Shown here in pieces: positions 46,725 to 55,758 of a stretch of DNA of 64,000 bases. Position 1 is the first letter of the stretch, and each line of letters starts with the position of its first letter. The position numbers were made by a program, and so were the translations under genes. The DNA comes from an uncultured Pontibacter sp. (lineage in GTDB: Bacteria > Bacteroidota > Bacteroidia > Cytophagales > Hymenobacteraceae): assembly GCF_947492645.1 (NCBI RefSeq), contig NZ_CANLMZ010000008.1, positions 682,001-746,000 of the forward strand, given 5' to 3'. Under the pieces are notes generated by a model. The model was not told the origin of the DNA. It saw only the letters and a program-made list of their open reading frames with translations, and ran no database searches.

Positions 46725-47346
46725 CCTAAGCAATTTAGGTAAACGATATAATTACGAGTGGATTTTCCGGAACCTGACCTATACTTTTGAGTCAGGCACC
46801 TCTTATGCCATACTTGGGCATAACGGCTCCGGTAAATCCACTCTTCTTACTGTTATTGCGGGCCACAACCTGCACAGCGAAGGCGAAATAAACTATACCT
46901 TAGGCACTAAAAAAGTTGCCCCTGAAGAGGCCTATCGCCAGCTTTCACTTACAGCACCCTACCTGGAACTCGTAGAAGAATTTACGTTACTGGAGATGCT
47001 GGATTTTCACACCCGTTTTAAAAATTTAAGAGGCAACATCTCCACTACAGACTTGGTTGACCGGATGGGCCTGCAAAGATCTAAGAACAAATTTGTGAAG
47101 GATTTCTCGTCCGGAATGAAGCAACGCCTGAAGCTCGGGTTGGCTTTATACTCTGATACCCAGCTACTGCTGCTCGATGAGCCCACCACAAACCTGGACC
47201 AGGAAGGTGTAGCCTGGTACCAAGAACATGTGTCGCTCAACAAAGCCAACCGTCTGGTTATCGTTGGCTCCAACATCAAGCATGAATATGCTTTTTGCGA
47301 TGAACAAGTACGCATTTCAGATTACCACACCGCCCCCCGCAAGTAA
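46714..47346 (+). CDS. ABC transporter ATP-binding protein, lone
   Basis: 210 residues from the ATG at 46714, which overlaps the lpxA stop by 11 bases. Walker A GHNGSGKST (about 35-43), signature FSSGMKQRLKLGLAL and Walker B LLLLDEPTTNLD are all present. No membrane partner is adjacent. The small size and single domain fit an ABC-2 type or CcmA-like export ATPase. The tight coupling to lpxA suggests, without proving, a role in envelope lipid export. Confidence 0.85.
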   Translation: MQINLSNLGKRYNYEWIFRNLTYTFESGTSYAILGHNGSGKSTLLTVIAGHNLHSEGEINYTLGTKKVAPEEAYRQLSLTAPYLELVEEFTLLEMLDFHTRFKNLRGNISTTDLVDRMGLQRSKNKFVKDFSSGMKQRLKLGLALYSDTQLLLLDEPTTNLDQEGVAWYQEHVSLNKANRLVIVGSNIKHEYAFCDEQVRISDYHTAPRK

Positions 47347-47455
47347 CTTTGCTTTCGTGCTTTTACAGTTTTCGCCTTCAACTGATGCGATAAAAGCTGT
47401 AAGGTATTCCGAATAATTCGATAACTAAAAATTACCATTTTACGGCTAAGCTGCC

Positions 47456-47463
47456 TAACTTTG
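47456..47463 (+). promoter_or_regulatory. Candidate -7 element of the YebC-family gene
   Basis: TAACTTTG fits TAnnTTTG, 20 bases before the ATG. No -33 element is clear. Confidence 0.35.
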
Positions 47464-47483
47464 TATACCACATAAGATATACT

Positions 47484-48191
47484 ATGGGACGCGCATTTGA
47501 ATTTAGAAAAGCCCGCAAGTTTAAACGCTGGGATAAAATGTCGAAGGCATTTACCCGCCTTGGCAAAGAGATTGTTATGGCCGTTAAGGAAAGCGGACCA
47601 AACCCTGAGACAAACTCACGTTTACGCTCGGCTATCCAAAACGCCAAAGGCGTTAACATGCCAAAAGACCGCATAGAGGCTGCTATCAAAAGGGCATCAT
47701 CTAAGGAAGAGAAAGATTACGAAGAAGTTGTATACGAAGGCTATGCGCCTCACGGCATTGCAGTTGTGATAGAGTGCGCCACCGATAACCTGAACAGAAC
47801 CGTAGCGAACGTGCGCATGCATTTCTCTAAAGGAGGCGGTTCTCTGGGCAAAACCGGGTCGCTTGACTTTATGTTTGATCGCAAAGGAATTTTCAAAATC
47901 TCGGCTGAAGGCATGAACCTGGAAGACCTGGAGCTGGAGCTGATTGATTTCGGTGCGGAGGACATTTACGAGCACGAAGGTGAGATTATCATCGAAACGC
48001 CTTTTACTGAGTTCGGCACCATGCAGAAGGGCCTGGAAGAAAAAGGGCTGGAGGTGATAAGCTCAGAAGTGCAGCGCATCCCTACCACCAGAACAGAACT
48101 TACCGAAGAGCAGGAAGAGGAAGTAATGGGCTTGATAGAGCGCTTCGAAGAAGATGATGACGTTCAGGCTGTTTACCACAACATGGCTTAA
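47484..48191 (+). CDS. YebC/PmpR family protein
   Basis: 235 residues. N-terminal GRAFEFRKARKFKRWDKMSKAF leads into the conserved NPETNSRLRSAIQNAKGVNMPKDRIEAAIKRA block, then EGYAPHGIAVVIEC and KGGSLGKTGSLDFMF. The family has been described as transcriptional regulators and, more recently, as factors helping ribosomes through difficult peptides. The N-terminus (GRAFEFRK) is the form common in Bacteroidetes. A hairpin terminator follows. Confidence 0.92.
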   Translation: MGRAFEFRKARKFKRWDKMSKAFTRLGKEIVMAVKESGPNPETNSRLRSAIQNAKGVNMPKDRIEAAIKRASSKEEKDYEEVVYEGYAPHGIAVVIECATDNLNRTVANVRMHFSKGGGSLGKTGSLDFMFDRKGIFKISAEGMNLEDLELELIDFGAEDIYEHEGEIIIETPFTEFGTMQKGLEEKGLEVISSEVQRIPTTRTELTEEQEEEVMGLIERFEEDDDVQAVYHNMA

Positions 48192-48212
48192 AACAGAAAC
48201 AAAGATTATACT

Positions 48213-48250
48213 TTATGGCTGCTCACAAAATGGGCAGCCATAATTTTTTA
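48213..48250 (+). terminator. Terminator after the YebC-family gene
   Basis: TTATGGCTGCTCA (48213-48225) pairs with TGGGCAGCCATAA (48231-48243), 12 of 13, then TTTTTTA. TATACTT lies directly upstream at about 48208. Confidence 0.85.
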
Positions 48251-48305
48251 AAAGTACTTACTTTAGAATTAACCGTATCAGTTCTAAAAATACGTTTATC
48301 AACCT

Positions 48306-49268
48306 ATGCTTTTATACTTCCTGTTTGTAGTTGGTTTTGTTTTTCTTATCAAAGGTGCTGATATTTTAGTTTCAGGCGCATCCTCTATTGCTAAACGCTA
48401 CGGCTTACCCGACATGGTGGTAGGGCTTACTATAGTGTCTTTTGGCACCTCCTTGCCCGAGCTTATCATTAATGTGCTCTCCAGTATGCAAGGGCAATCG
48501 GAACTGGCAATTGGTAATGTGTTTGGAAGCAATGTGGCTAACCTGCTGCTTATTTTAGGTATTACAGCTCTCATCTGTCCCCTACCTATAAAGCGCAACA
48601 CTATACTTACAGAAATACCGTTTTCGCTGATTGCCACACTTTTAGTAGGTTTCCTGGCAAATGCGGCGCTGATTGATAACCGCACAGAATTATACATCAG
48701 CCGCACCGATGGCGGTATACTTCTGTTCTTCTTCGTGCTATTTATGGCATATATTTACAACATTGCCCGCACCAACAAAGATGAAGTTTTACCTGAGGAG
48801 ATAAACGATGAAATGCCGATGGGCAAAGCTATTGTCTTCATTTTGCTTGGAGTAGTAGGCTTATTCCTAGGGGGTAAGTGGGTAGTAGACGGAGCAGTAC
48901 ACATTGCTCAGAACCTGGGGCTGAGCGAATCTTTTATAGGTTTAACTGTAGTGGCCATCGGCACTTCGCTTCCAGAGTTAGTCACCTCTGCCATGGCTGC
49001 TTACCGCCGCAACATTGATATAGCAGTAGGCAATGTGGTAGGCTCTAACATCTTTAACTTACTTTGGATCTTAGGCATTAGTGCCCTGATAAACCCGCTG
49101 CCTTTTGATGTGGTAAGTAATTCTGATATTGTGATGATGATCGTAGCAAGCACCCTGCTTATAATCACCATGCCTATTGGCAAAAAGAACACCATAGATC
49201 GTTGGAATGGAATTCTATACCTGTTGGTTTACATTGGCTACATCGTATTCCTGGTGCAGCGGGGATAA
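48306..49268 (+). CDS. Calcium/sodium antiporter, CaCA family (YrbG-like)
   Basis: 320 residues with about ten transmembrane helices in two inverted halves. Each half has the alpha-repeat ion site: GTSLPELIINVLSS with GNVFGSNVANLLLILG, and GTSLPELVTSAMAA with GNVVGSNIFNLLWILG. Exchanges cations, probably calcium for sodium, across the inner membrane. Monocistronic; convergent with the esterase-like gene. Confidence 0.92.
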   Translation: MLLYFLFVVGFVFLIKGADILVSGASSIAKRYGLPDMVVGLTIVSFGTSLPELIINVLSSMQGQSELAIGNVFGSNVANLLLILGITALICPLPIKRNTILTEIPFSLIATLLVGFLANAALIDNRTELYISRTDGGILLFFFVLFMAYIYNIARTNKDEVLPEEINDEMPMGKAIVFILLGVVGLFLGGKWVVDGAVHIAQNLGLSESFIGLTVVAIGTSLPELVTSAMAAYRRNIDIAVGNVVGSNIFNLLWILGISALINPLPFDVVSNSDIVMMIVASTLLIITMPIGKKNTIDRWNGILYLLVYIGYIVFLVQRG

Positions 49269-49282
49269 ATATACCTCAATCG

Positions 49283-49321
49283 ATGAGGGATAGTGCGCTT
49301 CTACAGTTCGCTACCCCTCAT
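49283..49321. terminator. Bidirectional hairpin between convergent genes
   Basis: ATGAGGGATAG (49283-49293) with CTACCCCTCAT (49311-49321), one mismatch, loop 17 bases. No strong T tract. Confidence 0.45.
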
Positions 49322-49326
49322 CTACC

Positions 49327-50607
49327 TTAATAATTCCAGGGGTACATGTCCGGTTCTTTGCCTGATGTAGTTTTCATGTGCAGGGGATGGACCGCCTCTG
49401 TCTCGTCAAAGTAAATAAAGGCGTCGTATCGCTCAGGTATAACGGTAGGCACATAGTTTCCAAGCATTTCATACTTTGGATCGTATACTACCCCAATTGC
49501 ACGGTGGCCGATTCTGCGTTGCAGTTCAGGTACACTTTTTAGGTCTCTGGAAAGTATAATCTTATCGTCGGTACTGATTTGGTGCAGCATGTGCTCCCAA
49601 CTGCCTTCAACGGCTGGCGGCATGTCCATTTTCTGCATTGGTGCCCCCCACAATTTACTTGCAATCACACTCCCCTGGTAAGAGCCGAAACCAATTAGCT
49701 TTACCTGTTCACGTCCATACTTTTCGCGGGCAAGCTGCCCTATATTAAACATTCCATCATCAGCCATATCGGTGTAGCTTGCATCGCCAATGTGGGTATT
49801 ATGTTCCCATACAACTGCTTTTGAATGAGGCCCATGCAAGTCAAGTAGCCTGTCCAGGGTTTCAATCATGTGGCTGTCGCGCACGTTCCAGGAGCTGCTC
49901 CCCCCCTTAATCATGGCCCTGTAATACTTCTCTGCATTTACTGCCACCAAAGCATTTTGCCGTGTATTAAAATCGTTTTCAGGATCATCGGTAAAAGAGC
50001 GGTGTTGCTGTATTTTTTGTAGCATCTCTATTACCTCTCTTTCGCAGTTGGTAGGAACAAAGGCGGTGGCCTGTGCATACGTCTGAGGATCTCTGCCGAA
50101 AGGCTCAAAGCAATTGATGGCCATTTTGGCTGCCTCTACTGCCCGTCCGTCGTTACCTTCCAGAAACTTAAGGATTTGCTCCAGCGACTCCCAGAGGCTA
50201 TAAACATCTAGCCCATAAAACCCAGCTTTATCGATGCCGCTACGCAAATGGTTCACGTCACGCATCCATTCTATCAAGGCGGCTACCTCCCAGTTTGCCC
50301 ACATCCAGGTAGGCCAGCGGCGGTATACTTGCAGCACATCCGCTATTTTGCTTCCTGAGTTCTGATATCCTTTTATAAAGCGGTTTACAGCATAACACTC
50401 AGGCCAATCACCCTCAACTGCCACAAAATTAAACCCCTTTTCCTGTATTAGTCGCTTGGTAATAGCGGTGCGCCAGGTATAATATTCGGATGTACCATGC
50501 GATGCCTCCCCTAACATGACAACCCGGGCATCTTTGATCTCTTCAATTAGTGCATCTAAAGCTTTTTCCTTCGTGATCGGACTATACTTAAAAGGTTTGT
50601 TTTCCAT
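49327..50607 (-). CDS. Erythromycin esterase family protein
   Basis: 426 residues matching the EreA-like family. Key blocks: LGEASHGTSEYYTWR with the E-x2-H of the active site, VAVEGDWPECYAVNRF, and AVVWEHNTHIGDA. Most chromosomal members have unknown substrates, so resistance to macrolides should not be assumed. No signal peptide. Monocistronic. Confidence 0.87.
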   Translation of the reverse strand: MENKPFKYSPITKEKALDALIEEIKDARVVMLGEASHGTSEYYTWRTAITKRLIQEKGFNFVAVEGDWPECYAVNRFIKGYQNSGSKIADVLQVYRRWPTWMWANWEVAALIEWMRDVNHLRSGIDKAGFYGLDVYSLWESLEQILKFLEGNDGRAVEAAKMAINCFEPFGRDPQTYAQATAFVPTNCEREVIEMLQKIQQHRSFTDDPENDFNTRQNALVAVNAEKYYRAMIKGGSSSWNVRDSHMIETLDRLLDLHGPHSKAVVWEHNTHIGDASYTDMADDGMFNIGQLAREKYGREQVKLIGFGSYQGSVIASKLWGAPMQKMDMPPAVEGSWEHMLHQISTDDKIILSRDLKSVPELQRRIGHRAIGVVYDPKYEMLGNYVPTVIPERYDAFIYFDETEAVHPLHMKTTSGKEPDMYPWNY

Positions 50608-50696
50608 AGCAGTAATACAAGCTGTTGATCAGGCAAGTAGCCCGGTGTAAATTTGCTGTATTGTACTTTTATTCAACTGTTTATGTTCCACAAAAA

Positions 50697-50733
50697 AAAG
50701 CACCCGCCTTACTTCTGAGTAAAGCGGGTGCTT
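50697..50733 (-). terminator. Terminator after the DUF4197 gene
   Basis: AAAGCACCCGCCTTAC pairs with GTAAAGCGGGTGCTTT across a short loop; one mismatch. On the minus strand it is followed by a run of T. Confidence 0.85.
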
Positions 50734-50757
50734 TGAGTATGTAAATAGGCAATTAAC

Positions 50758-51492
50758 CTATGACTGATTCTCCTTAGAGAACACGCGGCGCAGCAGTTCA
50801 GTCGTACGCGCAATCGGGTTTTCGCGAATATTGGCTTCTTCCTGGGCTACAAGTATAAACAGGCCGTCAATCGCTTTCTGGGTAGCGTAATCATCCAGAT
50901 CCGGGTTAACTTTTTGCACCAGCGGTATTTTGTTGTACTGGTTTACAAGATCGGTATAATACTTTGTGGCATTTGTTTTACCCAAAGACTGCACCATGAT
51001 GGGGTTAAATGTATTGTAGAGTTGCTGTGATGTAGTGCGCTTTAAATACTGAGTGGCAGCATCCTTGTCTCCTTTAAGTATAGCCCAGGCATCGGCAATG
51101 GTCATTTGTTTGATAGCGCTCACAAAAATTGGCACCGCACTCTTGGCGGCATCTTCTGCCCCACGGTTTAGGGTAAGTATAAATTTATCGACCTCGCTGC
51201 CTAAACCAACCTGGCGCAGAGTGTTTTCCACACGCTGCACATCCTTCGGGAAAGGAATGCGGATAAGTGAGTTTTTATAATAGCCATCGGTTTGGGACGC
51301 TTGATTTGCACCGTTTTTAATACCTATTTCCAAGGCTTGCTTAAGCCCGTTGGCCACTTCGCTTTGCGTTACCGGCCCTCCTGTGGTTGTACCTGCCAAT
51401 ACGCCATCCATGGTACGTTGTATATCGGTTGCCGTGCAGGCAGAGGCACCAAGCGCAACAGCTATAAAAGAAGTGTAAAGTAGTTTTTTCAT
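50758..51492 (-). CDS. DUF4197 lipoprotein
   Basis: 244 residues. Lipoprotein signal with cysteine at about residue 19 (LGASAC). The mature part matches DUF4197: VANGLKQALEIGIKNGANQAS, FPKDVQRVENTLRQVGLG and a long helical C-terminus. It should be anchored in the envelope; function unknown. Divergent from cinA across 66 bases. Confidence 0.88.
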   Translation of the reverse strand: MKKLLYTSFIAVALGASACTATDIQRTMDGVLAGTTTGGPVTQSEVANGLKQALEIGIKNGANQASQTDGYYKNSLIRIPFPKDVQRVENTLRQVGLGSEVDKFILTLNRGAEDAAKSAVPIFVSAIKQMTIADAWAILKGDKDAATQYLKRTTSQQLYNTFNPIMVQSLGKTNATKYYTDLVNQYNKIPLVQKVNPDLDDYATQKAIDGLFILVAQEEANIRENPIARTTELLRRVFSKENQS

Positions 51493-51558
51493 ATCGTTAG
51501 AACATCTTTAACTTGAAACAGTTTAACAGACCTACGCATAAATCAGACCAAAAAATAT

Positions 51559-52818
51559 ATGAAAGCCGTTATTGCTGAAATTATCACCATCGGAGACGAA
51601 ATTCTTTACGGCCAGATAGTAGACACCAACTCTGCCTGGATGGGTGCAGAACTATCTAAGGCAGGTATTAAAGTTAAGCAGATCACTTCGGTTTCGGATA
51701 ATGCCGGCCATATAACAGAGGCTTTGGATAACGCTAAAACCAGAGCCGATATTATACTTATGACAGGCGGCCTTGGCCCCACAAAGGATGACCTGACAAA
51801 AGATGTACTTACCGCATACTTCCATACCACCCTGCAGCTACACGAGCCATCGTTGGCAGATATAGCAGAGATTTTTAAAAACCGTGGCCGTGAACTGACA
51901 GAACTAAACCGTGAACAGGCTTTTTTACCAGCTGCCTGCACGCCTGTTCGCAATGTATTGGGCACGGCTCCGGGTATGTGGTTTGAGCAGAATGGCAAAG
52001 TATACGTATCTATGCCGGGCGTGCCCTTTGAGATGAAACGCATGATGACTGACATTGTGCTGCCGCAGCTAAAAGCATACTTTAAAACCCCTGAGATTAT
52101 TCATAAAGTAGTGCAAACGGTGGGCATTGCAGAGTCTATACTTGCTGCCAAACTAGAGACCTGGGAAACGAGCCTGCCTGAGCACCTGAAACTGGCTTAC
52201 CTGCCCCACCTGGGCAGCGTGCGTTTGCGGCTTACCGGCTCCGGAGAAGATGCAACACAGCTGGAGCAGGAAATGCAGGCGGAAGTAGATAAACTGCAAC
52301 AGATAATACCGAGCTATATTTTTGCGCATGGCGAGATAAAATTAGAAGAGGCAATCGGACGGATGCTGAAAGAACGCGGCTTAACCATTGCCACCGCCGA
52401 AAGCTGCACCGGCGGCTACCTGGCGCATAAAATCACCAGTATAAGCGGCAGCTCGGCCTACTACCAGGGCAGCGTTATTGCTTACCACAACAATGTAAAA
52501 ATCCGGGAGCTGAATGTAAATCCTGAAACCTTGCAGCAGCATGGCGCCGTAAGCGAGGCTACTGTGAAGGAAATGGCAGCCAACGTTAGGCTAAAATTCG
52601 GTTCTGACATTGGCGTTGCCACCAGCGGCATTGCAGGCCCTGACGGAGGCACACTTGATAAACCTGTGGGCACTATCTGGATAGCTTACTCGGACAAGTA
52701 TAAAACAGAAGCCAGGCTGCTTCAATTTAATAAAGACAGGCTACTGAACATTGAGTACACAACTTTAGCCGTGCTGAACCTGGTGCGCCAAAGTTTGAAC
52801 ACAACCGTTGAGGAATAG
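51559..52818 (+). CDS. cinA: CinA: NMN amidohydrolase / MoaB-like fusion
   Basis: 419 residues. The N-terminal MoaB-like (COG1058) domain has IITIGDEILYGQIVDTNSAW and MTGGLGPTKDDLTKD. The C-terminal PncC domain has TIATAESCTGGYLAHKIT and SGIAGPDGGTLDKPVGTIWIA. PncC recycles nicotinamide mononucleotide to nicotinate mononucleotide, and the N-terminal part has pyrophosphatase activity in studied members. The historic link to competence is by name and operon position in other bacteria only. Confidence 0.94.
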   Translation: MKAVIAEIITIGDEILYGQIVDTNSAWMGAELSKAGIKVKQITSVSDNAGHITEALDNAKTRADIILMTGGLGPTKDDLTKDVLTAYFHTTLQLHEPSLADIAEIFKNRGRELTELNREQAFLPAACTPVRNVLGTAPGMWFEQNGKVYVSMPGVPFEMKRMMTDIVLPQLKAYFKTPEIIHKVVQTVGIAESILAAKLETWETSLPEHLKLAYLPHLGSVRLRLTGSGEDATQLEQEMQAEVDKLQQIIPSYIFAHGEIKLEEAIGRMLKERGLTIATAESCTGGYLAHKITSISGSSAYYQGSVIAYHNNVKIRELNVNPETLQQHGAVSEATVKEMAANVRLKFGSDIGVATSGIAGPDGGTLDKPVGTIWIAYSDKYKTEARLLQFNKDRLLNIEYTTLAVLNLVRQSLNTTVEE

Positions 52819-52965
52819 GCTAAAATCATTAACTTTGTCTGGGTTTTTTAAGACAAAAGAGTTTTCGACAAAGTATAAAAGGCTCATTAGATGCCCTTTA
52901 CCTTTGTCTTTTGTCCTTCATCTTTTATCATAAAACACAAAAATCGATCAACGAATAACGATAAT

Positions 52966-54312
52966 ATGGCACTTGTAGAAATGGTTATGCCCAAAATGGG
53001 CGAGAGTATCATGGAAGGTACCGTTCTTAAATGGCTCAAAAATGTGGGTGACACCATTGAGCAGGATGAGTCGGTGCTGGAAGTTGCTACAGATAAAGTG
53101 GACACAGAAGTACCTGCAATTCAGGGCGGTGTTTTAAAGGAAATTCTGGTACAGGAAGGCGATGTGGTTGCCGTTGGTGCTCCTATCGCTATCATCTCCA
53201 CCGACGGTGAAGATACTGGCGCTGCCGCCCCTGCTACTGAGGCTCCTGCAGCTGCACCACTAGAAACTGCTGCCCCTGCCGCATCAGCCGCCTCTGTAGC
53301 TAAACTGGATCAGCCTGCCTCTGGCCGTTTCTACTCCCCGCTGGTATTAAATATTGCCCGCGAAGAAGGCATTTCGATGCAGGAACTGGAGTATGTGCCA
53401 GGTACCGGCAGCGAAGGCCGCGTGTCTAAGAAAGACATTATGAACTACCTGGCTAACCGTGGTGCTGCACCTCAGCAAGCCGCCGCTCCGCAGGCTCAGC
53501 CACAGGCACAACCGCAAGTTCAGGCTCCTGCCGCTGCACCAGCTCCGGCTGCTCAGCCACAGGCCGCTGCGCCTCAGGTTAAACCAGCTGCCTCTTACGG
53601 CGGCAACGTAGAGCTTATCGAGATGGACCGCATGCGCAAGATGATCGCCGACCGCATGGTAGACAGCAAGCGCATTTCTCCGCACGTTACTTCTTTTGTA
53701 GAGGCTGATGTTACCAACATCGTGAACTGGAGAAACAAGTGGAAGAACGAGTATAAGAAGCGCGAAGGCGAGAATTTAACCTTCACTCCTATCTTTATCG
53801 ATGCCATTGCCAAAGCGATCAAAGATTTCCCGATGATCAACGTTTCTGTGGACGGTGGCACGATTATCCGTCACAAAGACATCAACATTGGTATGGCTGT
53901 GGCCTTGCCTTCAGGTAACCTGATCGTTCCTAACATCAAGAACGCTGACCAGCTTAACCTGAACGGCCTGACCAAGAAAGTAAACGATCTAGCAAACCGT
54001 GGCCGTATGAACAAGCTTACGCCAGACGATTTGGCCGGCGGTACTTACACCGTATCTAACGTGGGCTCATTTGGTAACGTAATGGGTACACCGATTATCA
54101 TGCAGCCGCAGGTGGCTATTATGGCCGTTGGTGCAATCAAGAAAAAGCCAGCTGTTATCGAGACTCCGGAAGGCGATCTGATCGGTATCCGCCACTTCAT
54201 GTACCTGTCGCACTCTTACGACCACCGTGTGGTTGATGGATCGTTGGGTGGCATGTTTGTGCGCCGCGTAGCAGATTACCTGGAGAACTTCGACGTAAAC
54301 CAGACTATCTAA
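52966..54312 (+). CDS. Lipoyl-dependent E2 acyltransferase of a 2-oxo acid dehydrogenase
   Basis: 448 residues from the ATG at 52966; the upstream in-frame reading to 52891 has no family sequence. Order: lipoyl domain with K44 in EVATDKVDTEVPA, an Ala/Pro linker, the E1/E3-binding domain (FYSPLVLNIAREEGIS), a Pro-Ala-Gln-rich linker (about 165-205), and the catalytic domain ending SHSYDHRVVDGSLGG with the His-x3-Asp-Gly active site. It may serve pyruvate, oxoglutarate or branched-chain substrates. E1 and E3 genes are absent here. Confidence 0.92.
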   Translation: MALVEMVMPKMGESIMEGTVLKWLKNVGDTIEQDESVLEVATDKVDTEVPAIQGGVLKEILVQEGDVVAVGAPIAIISTDGEDTGAAAPATEAPAAAPLETAAPAASAASVAKLDQPASGRFYSPLVLNIAREEGISMQELEYVPGTGSEGRVSKKDIMNYLANRGAAPQQAAAPQAQPQAQPQVQAPAAAPAPAAQPQAAAPQVKPAASYGGNVELIEMDRMRKMIADRMVDSKRISPHVTSFVEADVTNIVNWRNKWKNEYKKREGENLTFTPIFIDAIAKAIKDFPMINVSVDGGTIIRHKDINIGMAVALPSGNLIVPNIKNADQLNLNGLTKKVNDLANRGRMNKLTPDDLAGGTYTVSNVGSFGNVMGTPIIMQPQVAIMAVGAIKKKPAVIETPEGDLIGIRHFMYLSHSYDHRVVDGSLGGMFVRRVADYLENFDVNQTI

Positions 54313-54354
54313 TGTTTGATAAAATAGTTTTTTGACATAGCACAAAAGACTTAA

Positions 54355-54400
54355 AGTATAAAAGCCTGCTTCGGTAACCGGAGCAGGCTTTCTTTTTGGA
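54355..54400 (+). terminator. Terminator after E2, preceded by AAGTATA
   Basis: AAAGCCTGCTTCGG (54361-54374) pairs with CCGGAGCAGGCTTT (54379-54392), 13 of 14, loop four bases, then TCTTTTT. AAGTATA abuts the stem. Confidence 0.85.
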
Positions 54401-54492
54401 TTTAGCTTTAAGCCTATCTTTTTTCTAATATTTATAGTATAAATTCGAGTCTTACAAGCTGTAAACAATCCCTATACATAAACTACAAGACT

Positions 54493-55020
54493 ATGAGAAA
54501 TATCTTACCCTGGATCATCACGGCCCTTTTCCTGTTCCTGGCCATCTACTTTTACTGGCAAAAAAACGAAGCAGAGAGCAGACTGAGTATCGCCGACAAC
54601 GAAGTAGCCGAAATTGACAGAGAACTGGAGCAGGAACGCATTGAGGCGGACTCGCTGGAAAGTATGATGCTGCCCCCGGATACCATGCAGATGGATACAC
54701 CGCCAAGCGCTGCTTTTGTGGACGAATTGGGCTCCTTAAGCGAAAGCGACATGCAGCGCCTGAAACGCAAAGGCCTCCGCAACCCCGAAACTGACCTGAT
54801 GAACGACCTGAACCGCAAGCAGCGCACCCTTATACCCGCAGAGGGCAGCATGGGCGGCAGCATGGGCGGCACCATGGCCATCCGGGATAGCCGCATCCTC
54901 AACGACCGATATGCCCTGGCCTATTATGAAGACGGGCACAACGGTGGCTACATAGTTTTAAAGTATGAGGTAAACAACGGCAACATTACATGGAAAGTAG
55001 TAGATAATTCTAAATTGTAA
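54493..55020 (+). CDS. Hypothetical membrane-anchored protein
   Basis: 175 residues, unrecognised. An N-terminal transmembrane anchor (about 4-22, IVERY hydrophobic) is followed by an acidic coiled coil (about 25-60, ESRLSIADNEVAEIDRELEQ), a Met/Pro-rich link, a short GSMGGSMGGTM repeat, and a C-terminal beta-like part (DRYALAYYEDGHNGGYIVLKYEV). It probably faces the periplasm. It is 15 bases upstream of another hypothetical gene, so the two may be one transcript. Confidence 0.65.
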   Translation: MRNILPWIITALFLFLAIYFYWQKNEAESRLSIADNEVAEIDRELEQERIEADSLESMMLPPDTMQMDTPPSAAFVDELGSLSESDMQRLKRKGLRNPETDLMNDLNRKQRTLIPAEGSMGGSMGGTMAIRDSRILNDRYALAYYEDGHNGGYIVLKYEVNNGNITWKVVDNSKL

Positions 55021-55035
55021 TTTCTAGCACAAGTT

Positions 55036-55671
55036 TTGAGCAAGAGAAGTATAACGTATAAACTATCCGCTAAAATGATGCTACTCCACGCCATACTTCC
55101 CCTGCTCTTTTCTTTTATACTTGCCGATACTGGCCAGCTTAAACTGCAGCAGGATATTCAAAAAGATGTAACGCAGCTACAGCAGAGCAACCGCTACTTT
55201 ATCAGCGACAACACCTCCGAAACAGCCTCGCTACAGCACATGCTCGCTGACCTGCAATTGTTTGGGATGATTGCCAGTTTAGATTTAAGTAAAGCCGGGC
55301 ATAGCCAGCAACAGCAGGGGCAGCACCAGGTACAGCAATGGCTTTTTGAAGAAGGCGAAATCAGAAGTATAAAGCAGGTTGAAAGTATAATTGCCCTCGA
55401 TACGGTAGTTACGCAACACTACCTCGAAAACCGACCTCCATCGCAGCACCGCATCACGAACAATTTTGTTTTCAGAGCTTACCAGGTCTCAACTGCAACA
55501 GAGCCGGCAAAGCTTTTTTATTTAACCGAAGAAAGCCAGGGCTTACTCCTGTACCGCCTCGGAAAAAAGCAGGTAGACATAAGCTATACTGCAGCCAAAA
55601 ACGGACTTAACCACCTGCTGCCAAAGTACCAGGCTGAGGTAACCGCTATTTTAATGCAAAGTATAAAGTAG
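55036..55671 (+). CDS. Hypothetical exported protein
   Basis: 211 residues from a TTG start; an ATG at 55075 gives 198 residues but would leave the signal segment (MMLLHAILPLLFSFILA) without the positively charged lead (SKRSITYKLSAK). No family recognised; the mature part is Gln-rich, with QHQVQQWLFEEGEI and a beta-rich end. It contains five AAGTATA words in 640 bases, two of them in one Ser-Ile rich stretch. It follows the preceding hypothetical by 15 bases. Confidence 0.55.
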   Translation: MSKRSITYKLSAKMMLLHAILPLLFSFILADTGQLKLQQDIQKDVTQLQQSNRYFISDNTSETASLQHMLADLQLFGMIASLDLSKAGHSQQQQGQHQVQQWLFEEGEIRSIKQVESIIALDTVVTQHYLENRPPSQHRITNNFVFRAYQVSTATEPAKLFYLTEESQGLLLYRLGKKQVDISYTAAKNGLNHLLPKYQAEVTAILMQSIK

Positions 55672-55704
55672 CTTTTACGTTGCTGACCCTTTCTTAAAAC
55701 CACA

Positions 55705-55735
55705 ACAGGCCGCTCCTGATGCAGAAGCGGCCTGT
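55705..55735 (-). terminator. Terminator of valS
   Basis: ACAGGCCGCT (55705-55714) pairs with AGCGGCCTGT (55726-55735), loop 11 bases; it lies just past the valS stop and probably works in both directions. Confidence 0.7.
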
Positions 55736-55758
55736 CGCGGTTTATTATACTTTATACA

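Noticed and set aside
49327..50607. A macrolide-resistance call for the erythromycin-esterase-like gene
   Set aside because: Family membership alone does not show macrolide hydrolysis, and the gene has host-like context with no mobile element.
51559..52818. cinA as evidence for competence linked to the AAGTATA word
   Set aside because: CinA is mainly an NMN-recycling enzyme and is widespread in non-competent bacteria; no uptake genes are in the window.
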